43,056 nucleotides of DNA from DATBFX01 sp036558305. Its GTDB lineage: Bacteria > Chloroflexota > Chloroflexia > Thermomicrobiales > UBA6265. Below are positions 37,219 through 43,056 of this stretch, piece by piece. The stretch is from positions 1 through 43,056 of the forward strand of contig DATBFX010000015.1 of NCBI GenBank assembly GCA_036558305.1, in the 5' to 3' direction. The translations under genes were made by a program, and so were the position numbers. The stretch's first letter is position 1, and every line of letters begins with the position of its first letter. The notes beneath the pieces are model-generated. The model did no database searches, was not told the origin of the DNA, and worked only from the letters and a program-made list of their open reading frames with translations.

Positions 37219-38955
37219 CTAGTCTCGTCGCGGCCATCGGCGACCGCCGGGGGTTTCCAAGGGATCGGCGAGGAAGTCGGGGGCGTTCGGGAGGACGGAG
37301 CGGACGCCGCTCGGTGCGGCGGGCGGGGTCAGGTTGTCCGTGCCGGGTCCCTGGCCGGAGATGCGGCCGAGGTGGCTTGCGAGGGCATCGAGGCGGCGAA
37401 CGAGACCGGCGACCTCGTCGTTGACTTCGCGCTGGCGTTGCGATGTCGCGATGCCGGCCGCGCTCATGTCGCGCGCCACCTGACCGAGCCCGGAGGCGAT
37501 CGCGCTCTGCTCGGTCAGCAAGCGAGAGAGGGTGACCGACTGCTCCTGGCTGAGGTCGCTGATCCGCCCGAACTCGTCCTTGAGGTTCCCCAGCGCCGCC
37601 GAGATCTCGGTCAGACTCTTGGTCGAGGCGCCGACGCCGTTCATCCCGGTCCGCAGCGAATCGACCAGGCGCGCGTTCGATTCCGTCTCGTTGGCGAGCG
37701 CGTGTTCGAGTCGCGACTGGCTGGCCGCCAGCGCCGCCGACATCTCGGCGATACCGCGGATCGCCTCGGTCGCCACCCGGCCCGCCTGCGCTGCCGCCTC
37801 GGTCCCGGCCAGCGATTTGTCGGCCGATTCCGCGAGGGTGGAGGCCGCCTCCGTCAACTGGCGCATCACCGAGTGGTCGCTCTGGATGTTCGTCGCCACC
37901 AATCGTTCGAGCGAGTTGACGGCGGCGTGGAGCGAACGCTGCTGGTCGCTGGCCACCCCGATCTCGCTCGTCAGGTCTTCCAGCGCCTGTTGCAAACCGT
38001 TGGACACCTGCCGCAGATCGATCAGGAGGCGGTGCGTCTCTTCCGCCCCGGCGCGCATACCGCTGGCGAAGACGCCGAAGTCGGTGAACTCCTTCTCGCG
38101 CCGGTTGGCGATCGCCTCCAGCCGGTCGTGCTCGCGCTGGAGACGGGTGAGGAGTTCCTGGCTGTTGACGTCGAACCGCTCCGCCAACCGCTCGACACTG
38201 CGCGCCAGCATGGCCGGGCGACCGGCGCGGTCCGGCGCCAGGGCGATCGTCGCCTCGGCGAGCACGTTGTCGAGATCGGTCTGGAACGAATTGGCCGTCC
38301 GCTGGATCATCTCCTCGCGCTCTTCGCGACGGCCGTGGGAAAAGACGGTGAGCGCGATGATGATGCCGATGATCATGGCGTCGAGGATCGCCACCGTCGA
38401 GAACGTCGGCGCCAGGAACCCCGACTCGCCGCCGAAACCGCGCTGCCAGAGCAGAAGGAAAGGCTGGCTGACGGCATCCGGGTTCCTGGCGATGTACCGC
38501 TCGTATGCCCGTGACGCCTCGGCGAGCGCGGCCCACGTCAAAAAGATCGGCAGGAGGACCATCACGTTGCGGACTTTGTCGGCCTTGTCGACGCTCGGCG
38601 GCACGAACCCGCCTTCGCGGCGAACCGCGTAGGCGTGCGCCAGCTTCTCCGTGTTGAACGCCCGCCGGAGATCGACGTCGGCCCAGCGCAACCGCCCCGT
38701 ATCCGTGGTCACCGAGGCCGCCAGATCGCGGAGACGGTCGGCCGCCCGCGTATCGACCTCCGCCAGCGACGCGGCCATCCCTTCGAGTTCGTCCACCAGT
38801 TCGGATGGGCTATGGGTCGGCGGACGGCGGAGCGCCGCCTCGTCGAGCGGCGGCAGCATCGCGGTCGTGCGCTGGTTGAGACTCGCCGAGGTGAACGGGG
38901 CGGGTTCGCCACTGCGGGGCTTGGAACTCGATTGCTGGCGTTTACCTATCTGCAC
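37219..38955 (-). CDS. Two-helix membrane protein with very long cytoplasmic coiled coil
   Basis: 578 residues from GTG 38955 with a clear GCGGAGG site 7 bases upstream. The N-terminal 125 residues are soluble. Membrane helices lie at about 129-149 (VRNVMVLLPIFLTWAALAEA) and 181-204 (FSTVAILDAMIIGIIIALTV), joined by an external loop. Residues 206-530 are almost all heptad coiled coil with chemoreceptor- or ZorA-tail-like composition. The end is Pro-rich. Known ZorA/MotA proteins have more helices, so this is only analogous. Together with the next gene it could form a membrane assembly anchored to the wall. The function is unknown and I recognise no named family. Confidence 0.7.
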   Translation of the reverse strand: MQIGKRQQSSSKPRSGEPAPFTSASLNQRTTAMLPPLDEAALRRPPTHSPSELVDELEGMAASLAEVDTRAADRLRDLAASVTTDTGRLRWADVDLRRAFNTEKLAHAYAVRREGGFVPPSVDKADKVRNVMVLLPIFLTWAALAEASRAYERYIARNPDAVSQPFLLLWQRGFGGESGFLAPTFSTVAILDAMIIGIIIALTVFSHGRREEREEMIQRTANSFQTDLDNVLAEATIALAPDRAGRPAMLARSVERLAERFDVNSQELLTRLQREHDRLEAIANRREKEFTDFGVFASGMRAGAEETHRLLIDLRQVSNGLQQALEDLTSEIGVASDQQRSLHAAVNSLERLVATNIQSDHSVMRQLTEAASTLAESADKSLAGTEAAAQAGRVATEAIRGIAEMSAALAASQSRLEHALANETESNARLVDSLRTGMNGVGASTKSLTEISAALGNLKDEFGRISDLSQEQSVTLSRLLTEQSAIASGLGQVARDMSAAGIATSQRQREVNDEVAGLVRRLDALASHLGRISGQGPGTDNLTPPAAPSGVRSVLPNAPDFLADPLETPGGRRWPRRD

Positions 38956-39211
38956 CGTGAGCCTCCGCTGTGGGCGTCAGGCGTTCGGCGTGCCGGGCGT
39001 TGCCGATGCCGTCGAAGACGATGCGCGTCGAAAGGACCGAGTGCCTGAACCACGTCTTCCCTCGACACCTGCCGCCATTGCCGAATGTTTCACCCCGTGA
39101 CCGTGACCTTTGACGACTGTCGCCGGTGCCGGAACACACTGTACCATTGCCGTCGGTACCCTCGGTACCCGTCCGTGCGTCGGCCTTCGCGAATCGGGAC
39201 CAAACTCACCC
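38956..39211. other. Divergent intergenic region
   Basis: 256 bases between the coiled-coil gene (leftward) and the kinase-like gene (rightward), so it should hold both promoters. A direct repeat of CGGTACC is visible near 39155-39170. I see no box pair with good spacing. Confidence 0.4.
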
Positions 39212-41698
39212 ATGCCAACGTTAACGCTTCTCGACGACGCAATGTTACGGCCCGGCCGGATGGTTCCCGCCGTCAACCGCCTCGGCGGGGGCACGATCGC
39301 CATGGCCGGCAGTACCCAACCCTGGCGCGTCGTCGGTTCCCAGGCCGTCGTTTACCAACTTCGCCAATCGACCGGTCGCGTCCTCGCCCTCCGCTGTTTC
39401 CTCGACGACGAGTTGGAACCGACCCTCGGCGACCGGTACCGGGCGCTGGCGGGTGGGCAGGGTCTCCAGCACCTGCGCGCCCTTGCCCACTCGCCGATCG
39501 TCGGCGGGCTCACCTACCTCTCCGAAGGGCTGACCTTCCCGGCCGCCGACTTCCGCTCCACCCACCTCCCGATCGTCGCGATGGATTGGGTGATGGGGCC
39601 AACCCTGATCGCCGCCGCCGACCGCGCCTGCCGCGCCGGCGACCGCGCCTATCTGGCCGCGCTCGCCGCCGCCTGGCTGACGATGGTCGACGCCCTGGCC
39701 GAGAGCGATTTCGCGCACGGCAACCTCACCGGCGACAACGCCCTCGTCCGCGCTCGCGAGGGCATCGCGCTCGTCGACTACGACACCGCATCCTGGCCCG
39801 GTATCCCGAAACTGCCGGCACCTGACCAACTGCCCGGTTATCGCCATCCGCGCGGGGTCGCGTCGCGACCGGAGCGGCGCGACGACTTCGCCGCGTTGAT
39901 GATCTACGCCTCGCTGCGCGTCCTTGCCCAGTGGCCGGACCTGCGCGAAGAGCACGGCGATCCGCCCAGCAAACTCGGCGGGGTCCTGCTCTTCTCCCCC
40001 AAGGACCTTGCCTCCCCCGACAGCTCCAAACTCTTCGGCAAGCTGCGCATCATCGACGACCCCGAGGTCCAGGCGCTGATCGGCATCCTCCGCGAGGCGT
40101 GCCTGGTCAAGGTCGACGACGTCCCGCCGTTCCGCGAGGCGGTCGATGCCGCGGTGCACGTCGCCCGCTCGCTCCCCGCCAGCCGCCCCAGCGCCGGGTT
40201 CGACCCGCGGGAGCGGCAGCAGCGGTTGACGCGTCTCAACAGCCTCCTCCTCGCCGGCGACGAGGAAGCTGCCCGTCGCTACTGGCGCAGCAGCGGTCTG
40301 CACGACGACCCGGAAGCGGCGCGTGAACTCGGCGCCCGGATGGCGGACCTCGAACGCCAGCGCTCGCTCCGCGATGCCCGCCGTGCCGCCGAATCGGGCG
40401 ACCCGCCCATCGCCGCTCCGGTTTGGGAGCGGGAGAAGCTCTCGGATCCACCCTTGCAGGCACCGACGCGCCCGCTCAGCGAGTCCGCCAAACGTCGCTC
40501 CGCGGCGATCGAACGCCTCAGGGTCGCGATCGAATCGGGCGATGCGGCGACGATCGGTTCCCTCTGGCCGGAGCTCCGCGGCGATCCGGCCGCGGCGCCC
40601 TACGCCATCCAGGCGACGGAAACCCTCTCCAAGTTGCTCGGGGCCGCGATCGCCGGTGCCATCGAGCGGGGCGATGACGCCGCGACGGTCGCCGCGGTCC
40701 GCGACGCCGAGGCGCAGGGAATCGCCGTCGGTCTCGCCGCCCGCCGCGCTTCCCGCCTCGCCGCTCGTCGCCTGAAGATCCGGCGCGAACTCGACGCCGC
40801 GCTCCGCGACGACGACCGGGATAAACTCGCCTCGCTGGCGCTGGGAGGGCAGCTCGAAGAGCTGGGACGACTCACCGAGTCGACGATGCGAACGGTCGTC
40901 CGGGCGATCCACTGGCCGCTCTTGATGCAAGCGCTCGCCGGCGACGACGACCGCGCCATCGACCTCGCCTTCGACCCCGACGTCTTCGAAAACGCCGACG
41001 GTCTCTCGGTCGAGGATCGCCTGCGGATCGACCTCGCCCAGCGCCGGGTGCGCTGGCTCGACATGGTCCGCCGCGCCATCCGGCAGCGGGACGTGCCGAC
41101 CCTGCGCGTCGCCCTCGACGACATCCCAGAGGGAGCCGACCGCCACCTCAGCCGCGTCGAGCGGGACCGCATCACCCGGATGACGACCCGCGACCGGGCG
41201 ATCGGCCACCTCGCGGAGGCGATGAAGACGGGCGACGACATCTCGATCGTCGACGCCTTGAACGAGGTCGAAGTGGCCGGCGCGACCTTGCCGGACGATC
41301 TCGACTGGCAGGCCGTCCGCGGCGTCGTCGACCGCCTCAGTCTGGCCGCCGCGATCCGCCGCGCCGCCCTCGCCAAACCGCCCGACTACGCACGCCTCGG
41401 CCGGCTTCTGCCGGCGGCGCGCGACGCCTCCGGTGGCGAAGCGCCCTACCTCGGGTCCAACCTCGATTTTGCCCAACTCGAAACCGACGTTACGCGCGCC
41501 GCCGCCCGCGCTCGCCTCCGCGACGCGATCGCCCGCGCCGACGAAACGGCCATCGTCGCCGCCGCCGTACCCGACCTCTACGGCACGATCCCAACGCTGA
41601 CGCCGGAGGAGCGCAAGGTCGTGGAACGCGCGGTGAAGAACCAGCGCGGGATGGACCCGCTCAAGAAGGCGGCGATGAGCGCAGCGTCAAGCCCATAG
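39212..41698 (+). CDS. Kinase-fold protein with lost catalytic residues and C-terminal helical repeats
   Basis: 828 residues. Residues 30-330 follow a bacterial Ser/Thr kinase subgroup normally showing 'HGDLQHGN' and 'DYDGM': LALRCF (57-62) at the ATP-Lys site, IVAMDWVMGPTL hinge, FAHGNLTGDNALV (167-179), ALVDYDTA (186-193), GYRHPRG and DDFAALMIYASLRVL. The catalytic Asp is Asn171 and the ATP-binding Lys is Arg61, so it is probably a pseudokinase; Asp189 remains. Residues 370-820 are repeating helix pairs of the type LRxAIExGDxxxL, likely a scaffold. There is no membrane helix. ATG 39212 is preferred although its ribosome site is weak. It is divergent from the two membrane-protein genes and probably works with them (inference). 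Confidence 0.75.
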   Translation: MPTLTLLDDAMLRPGRMVPAVNRLGGGTIAMAGSTQPWRVVGSQAVVYQLRQSTGRVLALRCFLDDELEPTLGDRYRALAGGQGLQHLRALAHSPIVGGLTYLSEGLTFPAADFRSTHLPIVAMDWVMGPTLIAAADRACRAGDRAYLAALAAAWLTMVDALAESDFAHGNLTGDNALVRAREGIALVDYDTASWPGIPKLPAPDQLPGYRHPRGVASRPERRDDFAALMIYASLRVLAQWPDLREEHGDPPSKLGGVLLFSPKDLASPDSSKLFGKLRIIDDPEVQALIGILREACLVKVDDVPPFREAVDAAVHVARSLPASRPSAGFDPRERQQRLTRLNSLLLAGDEEAARRYWRSSGLHDDPEAARELGARMADLERQRSLRDARRAAESGDPPIAAPVWEREKLSDPPLQAPTRPLSESAKRRSAAIERLRVAIESGDAATIGSLWPELRGDPAAAPYAIQATETLSKLLGAAIAGAIERGDDAATVAAVRDAEAQGIAVGLAARRASRLAARRLKIRRELDAALRDDDRDKLASLALGGQLEELGRLTESTMRTVVRAIHWPLLMQALAGDDDRAIDLAFDPDVFENADGLSVEDRLRIDLAQRRVRWLDMVRRAIRQRDVPTLRVALDDIPEGADRHLSRVERDRITRMTTRDRAIGHLAEAMKTGDDISIVDALNEVEVAGATLPDDLDWQAVRGVVDRLSLAAAIRRAALAKPPDYARLGRLLPAARDASGGEAPYLGSNLDFAQLETDVTRAAARARLRDAIARADETAIVAAAVPDLYGTIPTLTPEERKVVERAVKNQRGMDPLKKAAMSAASSP

Positions 41699-41727
41699 AC
41701 GCTACGGATCTCGCCTCCAACCGGGCG

Positions 41728-42954
41728 CTAATCCGCGACGCCTGCCTCGGCGACCGTTGCCGTCTTGGCAGCCGGTACGTCGCCCCGGACCTGGCGTGCC
41801 AGCGCCTTCGCGGCATAGCCGGTGCCGGCGACAAAGCGCATCAATGGCCCGTAACTGCGCACGCTCGCCGCGCCGAGGAAGTGCAAACCGGCCACCGAAC
41901 TCTCGAACCCCCGACCGACCACCGGCTCGCCGCCGCGTTGGTCGACGCGGCGCGCCAATTCCGCGCTCAAGAACGGATAGCGCCTCACGTCGATCCGGTA
42001 ACCGGTTCCCAGCAAGACGTGGTCGACCGTCCGCTCACTCCCGTCGCCGAGGGCCAGCCGCAGACCACCCGACCCTGGCACGGCGCCCGTGATCTCTTTG
42101 CCCGTCGTGAACACCACGTCGGTCACGCGCGGTCGCAGCCAGCCCGACCCGGCCGGCCGCAGCGCGCGTGCCGCGACCCTCGGTTGCAGCGCCCTGGGGA
42201 GCGCGCGGTAGAGGTCGGGGAGTTGGACGATCCAGTTGATCCCGAGCGGACCAACCGCGCCCGGCGGATAGAGGATGTGGGCGAGACGGCCGGTTTCGCG
42301 ACTGATGTGACCCGGCTGGGCGAGCCAATGGACGACCGGAGTCCGCGTCAGGACCTCCACCGATGCCCCGCCTTCGCTCAACAGGGCCGCGGATTCGAGC
42401 GCCGATTGCCCACCGCCGACGACCATCACGCGGCGACCGCGGAATCGTCCCAGGTCTTGCTCCTCCGACGTATGCGACACCGCGTCGCGGGGGATTCCGG
42501 TCAGCGCGGCCGGTCGCCGTTCGAACCCGGCGAGTCCGGTGGCGACGACCACGCGCCGGGCCGTCACCGCTTCGCCGTCGTCGAGGGTGAGAACGAATCC
42601 GCCACCGTTCGACTCGACCAGACGCACGGTCCGCGCGTCCACGCTCGGAACCGCCCGTTGCTGAAACCACGTGCCGTAACGAACGTAGTCGTCCAACGGG
42701 ATCCGGACCGGCAACCTGGCGCCCGTGGCCTGCTCGAAGGCGGCCAACCCATGACTCGCCTCGGGGTCCGAAAAGCTGGACCCGTCCCACTCCGACCGGA
42801 GCAGCATGCCCTTCGGCATGTGCCCTCGCCAGAACCCCATCACCTCGCCAAAGATCCGGTACTCGGCGCCGACCGTGCCGAGGTGCGCGGCGGCGGAGAG
42901 CCCGAACGGACCGGCACCAATGATCGCGACATCACAGCTTTGCCTGGGCATCAT
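41728..42954 (-). CDS. FAD/NAD(P)-binding monooxygenase-like protein
   Basis: 408 residues. It has two dinucleotide-binding motifs, IIGAGPFGLSAAAHL for FAD near the N-terminus and VVGGGQSALESAALL for NAD(P)H in the middle, plus VVVATGL and LLGTGYRID, the late flavoprotein motif. This is the pattern of single-component flavin monooxygenases and lysine/ornithine N-hydroxylase-like enzymes. The substrate is unknown. GCGGAGG precedes two ATGs (42954 and 42951); the second has the better spacing. No cofactor or pathway gene is adjacent on this strand. The 102 bases to the window edge hold no supported feature. Confidence 0.85.
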   Translation of the reverse strand: MMPRQSCDVAIIGAGPFGLSAAAHLGTVGAEYRIFGEVMGFWRGHMPKGMLLRSEWDGSSFSDPEASHGLAAFEQATGARLPVRIPLDDYVRYGTWFQQRAVPSVDARTVRLVESNGGGFVLTLDDGEAVTARRVVVATGLAGFERRPAALTGIPRDAVSHTSEEQDLGRFRGRRVMVVGGGQSALESAALLSEGGASVEVLTRTPVVHWLAQPGHISRETGRLAHILYPPGAVGPLGINWIVQLPDLYRALPRALQPRVAARALRPAGSGWLRPRVTDVVFTTGKEITGAVPGSGGLRLALGDGSERTVDHVLLGTGYRIDVRRYPFLSAELARRVDQRGGEPVVGRGFESSVAGLHFLGAASVRSYGPLMRFVAGTGYAAKALARQVRGDVPAAKTATVAEAGVAD

Positions 42955-43056
42955 CGCCTCCGCGGTCGCACGGCGCAGGATCGGGCACAGAGCGCGGCGG
43001 TGCCTGGCACTCGACCCGACGTCGAGCCACCGATCCGAATCGTGCGCTTCTTCAAC

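Noticed and set aside
35811..41698. A complete Zorya or flagellar-type motor
   Set aside because: The coiled-coil partner has two membrane helices rather than the four or more of ZorA or MotA, and there is no ZorC, ZorD, nuclease or flagellar gene. Only the MotB/ZorB resemblance of one protein is kept.

Overview
The window looks like chromosomal DNA of a high-GC bacterium of the Chloroflexota, most likely class Thermomicrobia (Sphaerobacter-like). This is an inference from the very GC-rich third codon positions, the frequent GTG starts, the many Tat-exported proteins with (S/A)P-rich linkers, the stripped-down mur/fts cluster and the protein families present. No rRNA or tRNA gene was seen.

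Layout. 1-2,016: end of a DUF1269 gene, a broken second DUF1269 copy, a LapA-like small membrane protein and a divergent GDPD-family protein. 2,207-3,918: a response regulator/soluble histidine kinase pair read leftward. 4,027-10,184: a stress-type region in which three transcription units (small SFPASD protein plus SnoaL; universal stress protein, second SFPASD protein and DUF488; Tat-exported Ig-like protein) start from nearly the same promoter, built of 11-bp-spaced TTCATG repeats. A Gre-like factor, a glutamate dehydrogenase and a DsbA/FrnE-type oxidoreductase lie between them. The oxidoreductase has an in-frame TGA exactly at the first active-site cysteine, which makes it a candidate selenoprotein. 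10,269-13,781: exported cupredoxin, gluconate-dehydrogenase subunit 3 and GMC flavoprotein. 14,100-17,478: decayed NhaA, a cupin, a biotin carboxylase fused to a biotin carrier domain, and a small unknown protein.

17,608-29,121 is the cell-wall/division cluster: mraZ, rsmH, murF, mraY, murD, murC, murB, ddl, ftsZ and nrdR, mostly with 4-base start/stop overlaps. It starts at a good sigma70-type promoter overlapped by perfect DnaA boxes. murE, murG, ftsL, ftsI, ftsW, ftsQ and ftsA are absent from it. Inverted repeats have entered its junctions, and two of them supply the first codons of rsmH and murD. trxA follows, convergent, with its own promoter and terminator.

29,943-41,698 is accessory: a single-chain MmeI-like restriction-modification enzyme, an unknown gene, small membrane proteins, a glycosyltransferase/flavin reductase pair, and a divergent three-gene locus. 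That locus has a MotB/ZorB-like protein with an Asp in its only membrane helix, a two-helix membrane protein with a very long coiled coil, and a kinase-fold protein that has lost its catalytic residues and carries helical repeats. I regard it as the best candidate for an undescribed system, possibly defensive or envelope-sensing. The window ends with a flavin-dependent monooxygenase-like gene.

Four intergenic elements share one design: two inverted arms made of 7- or 8-bp tandem units around a short loop. They look like a mobile or amplifying intergenic repeat class of this genome.
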